Source: Anabaena azotica FACHB-119 (GTDB lineage Bacteria; Cyanobacteriota; Cyanobacteriia; Cyanobacteriales; Nostocaceae). Taken from it: a stretch of DNA of 64,000 nucleotides. Numbering within the stretch: the first letter of the stretch is position 1; every line of letters begins with the position of its first letter. The position numbers were made by a program, and so were the translations under genes. This document shows, one piece after another, positions 44,830 through 52,928 of this stretch. Where the stretch lies: positions 56,955 to 120,954 of the forward strand of contig NZ_JACJSG010000024.1 in assembly GCF_014697625.1 (NCBI RefSeq). Reading direction: 5' to 3'. Below the pieces are notes generated by a model. It did no database searches, was not told where the DNA came from, and saw only the letters and a program-made list of their open reading frames with translations.

Positions 44830-45094
44830 TGTTGCTTGTATCTTTATTATGGAGGAGCAGAGAGAAATTGGCGATCGCACAAATGTAGCAAGGTAGTGGA
44901 GTACACTAGTTATCGTAAATAAAAGGGTTTAAAACCCCTACGTCTATACGTAGTATCAGTTTCAGTCGGGGTTTAAATACCCCTCTGAAAATGTCTTTAT
45001 CGGTTCTCCAGTTGTTCTCCCCTTCTCCCCTGCTCCCCTGCTCTTTGTTCCCCTCTTGGGAGGGGCTAGGGGTGGGTTACTCCCTCATCTCCCC

Positions 45095-46288
45095 ATGAAA
45101 GAAGCCTTCTCCATTCTGAGAATAGTCTTAAGTACTATTGGTCTATTCTTGAGTATCTGGGTTGTAACTCCCGCACCTATTTATGCTTTACTACCTCTAG
45201 CGGTAGGAGCGCCGGAAGTCTGCCATTGGCTACTTTTGTTAAACATCACTGCTTTTGTAGTCTTATTATTCAGCCTCCAAAGTAGCTGGCTGCAATATTT
45301 GGGTTTAGGTATGAGCGTAGTGGGAATTATTTTAAGTATCCTGCCATTTGTCCAACTACCTACAGCCCAACAGCAGATGCAGTTGGCGATGGAGAAACAA
45401 TTGGGTAAAGACTACCCCAAAACAATTGTCAAACCAGAATCTTTTGGGCGCTTGTCTCCTTTCAATTTAATAGATGCGTTCAAAGGTATCCATCTCGGTG
45501 AAATACGCTACACAGCCAACGTTGAATTTGCTGCGCCCGATGGTGTACCCTTGCGTCTCAACATCTACCGTCCCCCCCAAGCCGGAAAATACCCCGCAAT
45601 AGTTGTCATTCACGGAGGCGGTTGGCAAAGTGGGAGTCCCGAAACTAACGCTAATTTCAGTCATTACATGGCAGCCAGAGGCTATACTGTTTTTGCCATT
45701 ACCTACCGTTATGCACCCGCTTATAAATTTCCCGCACAACTTGAGGATGTGCGTAGCGCCTTAGCTTATATCCAAAAACACGCCACCGAGTATGAAGCAG
45801 ACATTGACCGTATCGCCTTACTCGGACGTTCCGCAGGTGGACAGTTAGCCATGTTAGCTGGTTATCAACAAAGTCCTTTACCTGTTCGTGCAGTCATTAG
45901 CTATTATGGGCCATCTAATCTTGCTCAAGGATACCGAGAACCACCCACACCAGATCCCTTAAATGTACGGGATGTACTTGAAGCTTTTTTGGGTGGTACA
46001 CCAGATCAAGTTCCAGAACAATATGCCAAAGCTTCACCCATTAACTATGCTAACCGTCCGCTTCCACCAACTTTGTTGGTGCATGGTAGTCGCGACCATA
46101 TCACCCGCATATCTTTTCCAAGGAAATTATTTGAATCTTTGCAAACATCTGGCAATCTAGCTATTTTATTAGAAATTCCCTGGGCAGAACACGCTTTTGA
46201 CTATATCTTTAACGGCCCCAGCAATCAGCTAGCATTATATCACACCGAGCGTTTTTTAGCTTGGGTATTGAGAGATATGGGAGAGTAG
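45095..46288 (+). CDS. Membrane-attached alpha/beta hydrolase (esterase-like)
   Basis: From ATG 45095 the product has 397 residues. Three N-terminal hydrophobic segments (about 5-90) precede a hydrolase domain. That domain has the oxyanion motif VIHGGGWQSG, nucleophile elbow GRSAGGQ, acid in GSRDHITRIS and catalytic His in EIPWAEHAFDY. The HGGGW motif is that of the hormone-sensitive-lipase/BD-FAE esterase group. Substrate unknown. It lies immediately before the microviridin locus, separated by 570 bp. Confidence 0.87.
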   Translation: MKEAFSILRIVLSTIGLFLSIWVVTPAPIYALLPLAVGAPEVCHWLLLLNITAFVVLLFSLQSSWLQYLGLGMSVVGIILSILPFVQLPTAQQQMQLAMEKQLGKDYPKTIVKPESFGRLSPFNLIDAFKGIHLGEIRYTANVEFAAPDGVPLRLNIYRPPQAGKYPAIVVIHGGGWQSGSPETNANFSHYMAARGYTVFAITYRYAPAYKFPAQLEDVRSALAYIQKHATEYEADIDRIALLGRSAGGQLAMLAGYQQSPLPVRAVISYYGPSNLAQGYREPPTPDPLNVRDVLEAFLGGTPDQVPEQYAKASPINYANRPLPPTLLVHGSRDHITRISFPRKLFESLQTSGNLAILLEIPWAEHAFDYIFNGPSNQLALYHTERFLAWVLRDMGE

Positions 46289-46530
46289 CGAGGAATCAAT
46301 TGAAAATTAACTCAGGGGTTTAGGTTTAGCGTTAGCTTTTTCACAGGTCGTAAAAAGTCAGATAGACACACATCTGTAAGCCTCTACTTGCGTAATTAAT
46401 TATTTTTTCAGTACCCAATCTATTGAAGCAAGATATAAATTCTTTGCCAGTCATTGTTTCTCAGCTACTACGAAATTAGTTTAGCTTCCTGATTTATAGG
46501 ACTTAGGCAAGTGTCATCATCAAACTAACT

Positions 46531-46596
46531 GTAGGGTGCGTCAGCCCCAATAATTTCGTACAGATTCAAGGATTTTCCACATCTGACGCACCCTAC
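46531..46596. repeat. Inverted repeat GTAGGGTGCGTCAG
   Basis: Perfect 14-bp arms (46531-46544, 46583-46596) enclose 38 nt. I recall the GTAGGGTGCGTCAG block as a frequent dispersed repeat of Nostoc-type genomes. Confidence 0.85.
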
Positions 46597-46730
46597 CGCA
46601 AGTGCCAGTTGCGTAATTCCTGATTTATTTTACATTAAACTTGATTTGATATGATTAATTTTTACAAATCAAATATGAATGCCATAGTTTAAGATTTTTT
46701 AATTTATATGGTCAATGATTAATAATTTAT

Positions 46731-46793
46731 CTTAACTGTCTTAACTGTCTTATCTGTCTGAAAATAATAATGCTTAACTGTCTTAACTGTCCT
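46731..46793. repeat. Short CTTAACTGT tandem repeats
   Basis: Two clusters of CTTAACTGT-type units lie about 70-130 bp before the first precursor gene. Confidence 0.8.
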
Positions 46794-46859
46794 TGCCTAC
46801 ATATTTAATTACTGGTATATCTTTTAGTGGCCGAAACAATTTCCTATAGGAAAAACATC

Positions 46860-47009
46860 ATGTCTACAAGTAAAACTAAGACAGTGGATGTTGGGATGGT
46901 TCCATTCTTTGCGCGTTTCTTGGAAGGACAAACTACAGAAGGAGAAGGAACAGAAACTCCTTCTTTCCCTTGGACTTTCAAGTATCCTTCAGATTTGGAA
47001 GACCAGTAA
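46860..47009 (+). CDS. mdnA: Microviridin precursor 1 (variant core)
   Basis: The ATG at 46860 gives 49 residues; an upstream GTG frame is less likely because only the short form matches the other precursors. The leader contains PFFARFLE at 15-22, the helix recognised by the ligases. The core is TFKYPSDLEDQ (39-49), keeping the T, K, S, D and E/D ring residues. The usual Trp and C-terminal Tyr are replaced by Leu and Gln. It should still be able to form two ester rings and one amide ring, but gives a product unlike the other three. Confidence 0.9.
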   Translation: MSTSKTKTVDVGMVPFFARFLEGQTTEGEGTETPSFPWTFKYPSDLEDQ

Positions 47010-47105
47010 TTTAGTCTTCTTCATCTAAAAGTAAAAAAGTAAGGAAGTAGTAGTTATGAACTAACTCCTACTCCCGGTTAACAATCAATATCAAGGAAGA
47101 TTACC

Positions 47106-47252
47106 ATGTCTACCAACACAGTCAAACCAGCAAACGTAGAAGTTGTACCATTCTTTGCCCGTTTCTTGGAAGAGCAAGCAGCCCAAGCGCCTGATCATGC
47201 TGCACTCCCACGTGAGACTCTCAAGTATCCTTCCGATTGGGAAGAATACTAA
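47106..47252 (+). CDS. mdnA: Microviridin precursor 2
   Basis: The 48-residue peptide starts with MSTNTVKPANVE after AGGAAGATTACC. It has the leader motif PFFARFLEEQ (15-24) and the core ETLKYPSDWEEY (37-48), matching the consensus TxKYPSDWEEY. Thr38, Lys40, Ser43, Asp44, Glu46 and Glu47 are the expected ring-forming residues. The pre-core ALPR differs from precursors 3 and 4. Confidence 0.95.
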   Translation: MSTNTVKPANVEVVPFFARFLEEQAAQAPDHAALPRETLKYPSDWEEY

Positions 47253-47341
47253 ATCTAGTTAGGTTCAACTGAAAGCAAGGGAGTACCAGTGATCAACTAA
47301 CTCCTACTCCCGGTTAACAACAAATATCAAGGAAGATTACC

Positions 47342-47485
47342 ATGTATACCAACACAGTACAAACAGCTAACGTAGAAGCTGTACCATTCTTTGCCCGTTT
47401 CTTGGAAGAGCAAGTAGCTGAAGTATCTGATACTGCTCCATACAACTCCACTAAGAAGTATCCTTCCGATTGGGAAGAATACTAA
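47342..47485 (+). CDS. mdnA: Microviridin precursor 3
   Basis: The 47-residue peptide has leader PFFARFLEEQ (15-24) and core YNSTKKYPSDWEEY (34-47). It shares more than 90% of its residues with precursor 4 and lies in the same duplicated unit. Ring residues are all present (Thr37, Lys39, Ser42, Asp43, Glu45, Glu46). Confidence 0.95.
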   Translation: MYTNTVQTANVEAVPFFARFLEEQVAEVSDTAPYNSTKKYPSDWEEY

Positions 47486-47574
47486 ATCTAGTTAGGTTCA
47501 ACTGAAACTAAGGGAGTAGCAGGTATGAACTAGCTCCTACTCCCGGTTAACAACAAATATCAAGGAAGATTACC

Positions 47575-47718
47575 ATGTCTATCAACACAGTACAAACAGC
47601 AAACGTGGAAGCTGTACCATTCTTTGCTCGTTTCTTGGAAGAGCAAACTACTGAAGTATCTGATACCGCTCCATACAACGCCACTAAGAAGTATCCTTCC
47701 GATTGGGAAGAGTACTAA
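47575..47718 (+). CDS. mdnA: Microviridin precursor 4
   Basis: The 47-residue peptide has leader PFFARFLEEQ and core YNATKKYPSDWEEY. Compared with precursor 3 the core differs only by Ala for Ser, a position before the first ring residue. The leader has small changes (MSIN, EEQTT). It is the last precursor before the ligase genes. Confidence 0.95.
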   Translation: MSINTVQTANVEAVPFFARFLEEQTTEVSDTAPYNATKKYPSDWEEY

Positions 47719-47898
47719 ATCTAGTTAGGTTCAACTGAAACTAAAGCAATGGTTATCAAATAACTAAACGCTACTTTTAGAAAGGCGATCGCCTATATAT
47801 TACCTCATCAATAACAGCGATCACCTTTAGATCCCCGACTTCTTTCAGAAATCGGGGATCTAGAAAGATGTTGACATACCTTAACGTTTATATATTTT
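47719..47898. other. Spacer between precursors and ligases
   Basis: It starts with the same sequence as the precursor spacers but lacks the conserved hairpin, and then carries a HIP1 site (GGCGATCGCC) and the strong palindrome listed next. Confidence 0.6.
47828..47862. repeat. 11-bp inverted repeat before mdnB
   Basis: Perfect arms TAGATCCCCGA (47828-47838) and TCGGGGATCTA (47852-47862). It could act as a partial terminator lowering ligase expression relative to the precursors. The element looks like a dispersed repeat. Confidence 0.6.
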
Positions 47899-48882
47899 AT
47901 GCATCTGTCTCGTGATGTTGTTTTATTAATCAGCCATAGTGGTGATTTCTTCACAATAGATAGAGTGGCTGAAGCCTTATTAAAAAAAGGGGCGCAACCA
48001 TTTCGTCTAGATACTGATAAGTTTCCATTAGAAGTACAATTAACAGCACATTTTGACAAGAATAAAAGCTACCACACTATAGAATATAATAATCAATCTA
48101 TCAGCACAGAGCAGGTGCAGGCTGTATGGATGCGCCGCATTTGGGAACCACAACTAGGTGAAGAGTTAGCGCCAAAGTTCCGAGAAGCTTGTATCAAAGA
48201 ATCAAGGGCAACTTTAGATGGTTTTTGGGATAGTCTCAAAGACGCTCGTTGGGTAGATAATTTAGAGCGGATAGATTACGCAAGTAACAAACTGCGTCAA
48301 CTGCGGATAGCATCTGAAGTAGGTTTTGCTATTCCTCAAACTCTTGTCACCAACAAAGCCGAAGCAGCTAGAGAGTTTTTTGTCCAAGTCAATGGCAAAA
48401 TGGTAAGCAAGCTGTTAACTGCTATTTCCCGTAGTATGCAGGCTAATTCTTCATTCTTTGTTTATACCAGCACCGTTAAAGAAGAAGACTTACAAGATGC
48501 CGAGTCACTGCGCTACTGCCCGATGGTATTTCAAGAGCTAATTCCTAAGCAACAAGAATTGCGGGTGGTGTATGTGAATGGCAATGTATTTGTAGGGGCG
48601 CTAAATGCAGATGTGTATGCAGCCGCCAAAGTTGACTGGCGTAAACCAGGCGTTGATGTGGGCGCATGGCAACACCATCAGCTTCCAGATGAAGTAATTC
48701 GTCGTTTGCAAGCTTTCATGGCTAAATTTGGGCTTTCCTTTGGCTCATTAGATTTCATCCTCACCCCATCAGGAGAATATGTCTTTTTGGAGATCAACCC
48801 CGTAGGCGAATGGGGAATGCTGGAAAAAGATTTAGACTTGCCTATTGCGAATGCGATCGCCGATACTCTGCTTGCTGAATAA
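47899..48882 (+). CDS. mdnB: Microviridin ATP-grasp ligase, amide-forming (MdnB/MvdC)
   Basis: The 327-residue ATP-grasp enzyme begins HLSRDVVLLISHSGDFFTIDRV, as I recall for MdnB. The central segment has YCPMVFQELIPKQQELRVVYV, and the metal-binding LDFILTPSGEYVFLEINPVGEW carries the acidic residues. In the characterised pathway this enzyme closes the Lys-Glu/Asp lactam after the lactones are made. No good Shine-Dalgarno precedes the ATG; translation may rely on the upstream transcript. Confidence 0.92.
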   Translation: MHLSRDVVLLISHSGDFFTIDRVAEALLKKGAQPFRLDTDKFPLEVQLTAHFDKNKSYHTIEYNNQSISTEQVQAVWMRRIWEPQLGEELAPKFREACIKESRATLDGFWDSLKDARWVDNLERIDYASNKLRQLRIASEVGFAIPQTLVTNKAEAAREFFVQVNGKMVSKLLTAISRSMQANSSFFVYTSTVKEEDLQDAESLRYCPMVFQELIPKQQELRVVYVNGNVFVGALNADVYAAAKVDWRKPGVDVGAWQHHQLPDEVIRRLQAFMAKFGLSFGSLDFILTPSGEYVFLEINPVGEWGMLEKDLDLPIANAIADTLLAE

Positions 48883-48883
48883 A

Positions 48884-48910
48884 GCTCGTAGTCAGGACTT
48901 TAGTCCTTAA
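48884..48910. repeat. Dispersed palindromic repeat, copy 6
   Basis: GCTCGTAGTCAGGACTTTAGTCC occupies the short gap between mdnB and mdnC, directly after the mdnB stop. Confidence 0.8.
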
Positions 48911-48933
48911 ATTAAAAAAATCAAGTTAAAATT

Positions 48934-49911
48934 ATGACAGTATTAATAGTTACATTTAGCCAAGACAACGAAAGCATTCCTTTAGTCATCAAAGAAATTG
49001 AAGCCAGAGGTGAAAAAGCATTCCGGTTTGACACAGATAGATATCCCACCGAAGTCAAACTAGATATTTACTCCGGTGATACCGAGAAGGTAATTATTAC
49101 TGATGGCGAACAGCAACTAGATTTGCGTGAAGTGTCCTCAGTTTGGTATCGGCGGATGCGCTACGGACACAAAATTCCCAACTCAATGGACAAGCAATAC
49201 AGAGATGCGTCTATTCAGGAATGTCGCGCCACTGTTAGGGGAATGATTGCCAGTCTTCCAGGGTTCCACTTTGATAGAATGTCCAATGTGGATAGGGCGA
49301 ATAATAAGCAATTACAGTTGCAAATTGCCAGAGAAGTAGGGCTTTTAACTCCCCGGACATTAACTTCAAATAATCCAGAAGCAGTGAAGAAGTTTGCACA
49401 AGAATGTCCGCAAGGGATCATCACCAAAATGCTTTCTTCCTTTGCAATTTATGATGATCAGGGACGAGAAAACGTAGTGTTTACCACTCCAGTTAAAGAT
49501 GAGGATCTGGAGAATATGGAAGGACTGCGCTTTTGTCCGATGACATTCCAAGAAAACGTGCCGAAGGCGCTGGAGTTACGCACAACTATTGTCGGACACC
49601 GCGTATTTACCGCCGCAGTTGATTCTCAAAGCTTAGAAGGATCTACTTATGACTGGCGTAAAGAGGGAAGAGCTTTATCTAAGAATTGGCAACCCTACAA
49701 CTTGCCAGAAGATATTGAGAAAAAGCTGCTCAAACTCATGGCTGAGTTTGGTTTAAACTATGGAGCGATTGATATTATTGTCACTCCCGATGGTCGTCAT
49801 GTATTCCTTGAAGTTAACCCAGTCGGGGAATTTTTCTGGCTGGAGATATACCCACCATACTATCCGATTTCGCAGGCGATCGCCGAAGTATTAGTCAACA
49901 ATAAAAGTTAA
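48934..49911 (+). CDS. mdnC: Microviridin ATP-grasp ligase, ester-forming (MdnC/MvdD)
   Basis: The 325-residue protein begins MTVLIVTFSQDNESIPLVIK, near-identical to MdnC as I recall it. ATP-grasp landmarks include WYRRMRYGHKIP, FCPMTFQENVPKALELR and AIDIIVTPDGRHVFLEVNPVGEFFWLE. This enzyme forms the two omega-ester bonds (Thr-Asp, Ser-Glu) on the precursor after binding the PFFARFL leader helix. It follows mdnB by 51 bp. Confidence 0.94.
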   Translation: MTVLIVTFSQDNESIPLVIKEIEARGEKAFRFDTDRYPTEVKLDIYSGDTEKVIITDGEQQLDLREVSSVWYRRMRYGHKIPNSMDKQYRDASIQECRATVRGMIASLPGFHFDRMSNVDRANNKQLQLQIAREVGLLTPRTLTSNNPEAVKKFAQECPQGIITKMLSSFAIYDDQGRENVVFTTPVKDEDLENMEGLRFCPMTFQENVPKALELRTTIVGHRVFTAAVDSQSLEGSTYDWRKEGRALSKNWQPYNLPEDIEKKLLKLMAEFGLNYGAIDIIVTPDGRHVFLEVNPVGEFFWLEIYPPYYPISQAIAEVLVNNKS

Positions 49912-50129
49912 GGTATTAAGCATTGTATATTTTTGTTGTCCTCTACCATACAAGTATTCAGTTAAATGATAGTTTTGCAGTAGCTTTCTGTAGAGGATAG
50001 TAGCAGCTACCGCGTCTACATCCCCTACTGCGTTTAAAGTTAGTAGTGGGATTTTCTCATTAATTTACTTAATAGTCAATATTTTAAATTAATAATTAGG
50101 AATTATCTAAATTTGGAGTTTAAATTGTT

Positions 50130-52175
50130 GTGACAAATCTAGCAGATACACAAATAGTTTTAACATTCGATGGTGTAGACGATTATGTAGATTTTGGCAG
50201 AAATGATCTTGGTGGCGTTTTCGCTCAAGGAAGTTCAGCATTTACCGTTTCCGGCTGGATAAATCCCCATGAACTAACAAATAAAGCTACTAGTTACGGA
50301 ACCCGCAATGTATTTTTTGCCCGTTCTTCAGAGCGATACAGCGATAATTTTGAATTTGGCATCAGTGAAACAGGCAGCCTAGATGTTTTCATTGATGAAA
50401 CTGTTAGCAAAGGTATCAAAACCTTTGGACAAGGAGAATTAACCATAGAACAATGGCATTTTTTTGCTATTGTGTTTAACAATGGTCAAGTAACAATATA
50501 TCTTGATGATAAAGAATACAACGATTCTCTGAGAGGTTCATCTTTAAACAAAGCCACAAGTTCGATAACACTAGGCGCAACTTTACACAAACAGGTCTAT
50601 TTTAAAGGACAAATAGCCAACATTAGTGTTTGGAATTATCCATGTACTCAGGGACAAATCCAGAATCATCGCCGTGGGTTAATAGTTGGCGATGAAGAAG
50701 GATTAGTAGCTTACTGGAAATTAAATGACGGGCAAGGAACCACTGTCAAAAACCATGTTGGCAAGTCATATCATGGAAATTTTCGGGGAGATCCTAGTTG
50801 GGAATTAGCACAAATTCCCTATGCTACACAATTATCACCTCAAGTTCCATTTGCAGAACCATCAACTCAAGAAGATATCCAAATTGAACAAGCAGTTATA
50901 GCCGATATTACCGAAGACAATATTACCACACTAACTACAGATTTATTAGCAGCCACAGTACCCTTAGCCAGCAACGAAGAATCTGAGATTGACCTAACTC
51001 TGTTTAATCTCCAGCCAAATGAAGAAGAATCTAAAATAGAGACAATTGAAGTTAATGAAAATATCCAACCAGCCCAAACATTAACTCAGGAGGAATCCCC
51101 AAAAACCATGAATACAGAAGCCCAGCCCAAATATAAAATACTTGCCATTGATGGAGGCGGTATTCGGGGCATTATTCCTGCATTCCTGCTTGGAGAAATT
51201 GAAAGGCGGACACAAAAGCCTATATTTAGTTTATTTGATTTAATTGCTGGCACTTCAAGCGGCGGAATTTTGGCGCTTGGACTAACTAAACCTCGATTAA
51301 CTACTGAGATATCTGATAACCCGCCAGAGGCTGAATACAGTGCTGAGGATCTCATACAACTATTTCTTGAGTATGGGGTAGAAATATTTTATGAGCCATT
51401 ATTTGAAAGAATACTTGGCCCGTTAGAAGATATATTTCTTCAACCAAAATATCCTTCTAAAAGCAAAACAGAAATTTTAAAGCACTATTTTGGCGACGCA
51501 CTTCTACAAAATAGTCTCAAAGAAGTTTTTGTTACTAGTTATGATATTGAGCAACGAGTCCCGATATTTTTTACTAACAAATTAGAAAAACAACAAATAG
51601 ACTCGAAAAACTTTCGCAAGTTATGCGGAGGTTTTTCGCTCCTAGATGCAGCATTAGCCACTAGTGCCACTCCAACTTATTTTGCTCCTCATCGCATTGC
51701 TAGCACTCACAATACCAACGGCTTTTATACTTTAATCGATGGTGGAGTCTTTGCTAATAACCCGGCCCATTTAGCTATTTTAGAAGCTCAAATTACTAGT
51801 AAACGCCAAGATAACCAAGTCCTCAATACGGAAGATATTTTATTGGTGTCTTTAGGTACAGGTTCGTTGACGAGTGTTTACCCTTATAATGAGGTTAAAA
51901 ATTGGGGACTTTTGCAATGGGGAAGACCACTTTTAAATATTGTATTTGATGGTGGTAGTGAAGTAGTATCGGAAGAATTAGAACGGTTGTTTGAACCTAG
52001 TGATAAAGCAGCAAAAAGCTTTTATTATCGCTTTCAGGCTTTGTTAGATGGGGAAGTAGAAGAAATAGACAATATCAAACTACCAAACACTCGTCAATTA
52101 CAAACAATAGCCCATCGACTCATATCTGAAAAAAGTCAACAAATCGATGAACTTTGTAGTCTTTTGTTAGGCTAA
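50130..52175 (+). CDS. LamG/concanavalin-like domain fused to patatin-like phospholipase
   Basis: In this 681-residue protein (GTG start) the first 210 residues form a LamG-like jelly roll (FDGVDDYVDFG, FTVSGWINPHE, EEGLVAYWKLNDGQGT). An acidic linker (about 240-325) follows. The patatin domain has oxyanion motif GGGIRGIIP, nucleophile GTSSGG and the DGGVFANNPA Asp of the Ser-Asp dyad. It would bind a glycan or surface through LamG and hydrolyse lipids. No signal peptide is seen. A patatin is not a known step of microviridin synthesis. It lies 218 bp after mdnC on the same strand. Confidence 0.88.
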   Translation: MTNLADTQIVLTFDGVDDYVDFGRNDLGGVFAQGSSAFTVSGWINPHELTNKATSYGTRNVFFARSSERYSDNFEFGISETGSLDVFIDETVSKGIKTFGQGELTIEQWHFFAIVFNNGQVTIYLDDKEYNDSLRGSSLNKATSSITLGATLHKQVYFKGQIANISVWNYPCTQGQIQNHRRGLIVGDEEGLVAYWKLNDGQGTTVKNHVGKSYHGNFRGDPSWELAQIPYATQLSPQVPFAEPSTQEDIQIEQAVIADITEDNITTLTTDLLAATVPLASNEESEIDLTLFNLQPNEEESKIETIEVNENIQPAQTLTQEESPKTMNTEAQPKYKILAIDGGGIRGIIPAFLLGEIERRTQKPIFSLFDLIAGTSSGGILALGLTKPRLTTEISDNPPEAEYSAEDLIQLFLEYGVEIFYEPLFERILGPLEDIFLQPKYPSKSKTEILKHYFGDALLQNSLKEVFVTSYDIEQRVPIFFTNKLEKQQIDSKNFRKLCGGFSLLDAALATSATPTYFAPHRIASTHNTNGFYTLIDGGVFANNPAHLAILEAQITSKRQDNQVLNTEDILLVSLGTGSLTSVYPYNEVKNWGLLQWGRPLLNIVFDGGSEVVSEELERLFEPSDKAAKSFYYRFQALLDGEVEEIDNIKLPNTRQLQTIAHRLISEKSQQIDELCSLLLG

Positions 52176-52327
52176 ATCAGATTTTTTATATCTTGCACCA
52201 AGCAATTAGGTTACATTTTATGAGCGCTAATGCTAGGTGCAAAATGTAAGATGATTAATTTCTTTTTTGAAGAAATTAACAATCACTTTCTTAGTCATGT
52301 TTTCACCTTATATTGTAGGTAAATACA

Positions 52328-52732
52328 ATGGATGAACTCGTCAAAAAAATTGCTGGTTTAGGACTTCCTGGTATACTCTTTGTGATTGCAACGGCTTCAT
52401 CAGGGGGTAGTGTAGCTGCTGTTGTCGCTATGCTGTCATCTTTGGGAGGGCCGTTGGGTTTGTTAGGAGGTTTAGGACTGCTTGGTTTGGTAGGCGTTCT
52501 AGGGGAATATATAGCTTCATTTGGAATTGAAGCTATTCTCAAGCTAGTTTATACAGAACGTAGCAAAACCGACTCGGTGAGATTTCTGCTCAAAGAAATT
52601 GACGAATTACCTATTACAGATGACTTAAAAGTCAAGCTGAAAGACCATATTAGTCCAGTCGGTGTTAGTGAACATTCACAAGATGAACCTCCAAAAACAA
52701 TCGAAATTGTTGATGAGGAATCATTGACTTAG
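52328..52732 (+). CDS. Gly-rich hydrophobic small membrane protein
   Basis: The 134-residue protein begins MDELVKKIAGLGLPGILFV. Residues 10-70 are almost entirely hydrophobic and Gly/Leu-rich (SLGGPLGLLGGLGLLGLVGVLGEY), enough for two membrane passes. A charged soluble tail (about 72-134) follows. No signal peptidase site is seen. It lies 152 bp behind the LamG-patatin gene on the same strand. It could be a membrane anchor, a pore-forming effector or an immunity-type protein. No function is established by sequence alone. Confidence 0.7.
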   Translation: MDELVKKIAGLGLPGILFVIATASSGGSVAAVVAMLSSLGGPLGLLGGLGLLGLVGVLGEYIASFGIEAILKLVYTERSKTDSVRFLLKEIDELPITDDLKVKLKDHISPVGVSEHSQDEPPKTIEIVDEESLT

Positions 52733-52794
52733 TAGATTCTATGTTCCAAAATCAGTTATGAGTTATTAAACTTATGTAGCTGATAACTAAACCT

Positions 52795-52857
52795 AACCCC
52801 TTTCCCTCTAGGGAAGGGGGAAACATGAAAGCCTCTCTCTCATCAAGAGAGGTTTTA
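52795..52857. repeat. Hairpin repeat related to the phoX MITE interior
   Basis: CCCTTTCCCTCTAGGGAAGG followed by CCTCTCTCTCATCAAGAGAGG, resembling bases 25170-25245. Confidence 0.75.
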
Positions 52858-52928
52858 TAAATAAGTAAAAAGTCAGTATAACTGATAATTAATAAATAAC
52901 TGTTAAAGAACGACCACATTTTTAGAAT

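Larger units (their letters stand above)
46289..46859. other. Region upstream of the microviridin precursors
   Basis: This 571-bp AT-rich region holds a G/C hairpin repeat and CTTAACTGT short repeats, listed separately. The promoter of the precursor genes should lie here; no clear -35/-10 was assigned. Confidence 0.5.
47010..47574 (+). repeat. Tandem precursor units with conserved spacer hairpin
   Basis: Precursor starts are spaced 246, 236 and 233 bp. The spacers share GGTTAACAA, ATATCAAGGAAGATTACC and a hairpin (for example GGGAGTAG at 47512-47519 with CTACTCCC at 47537-47544). The units clearly arose by duplication. Confidence 0.9.
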
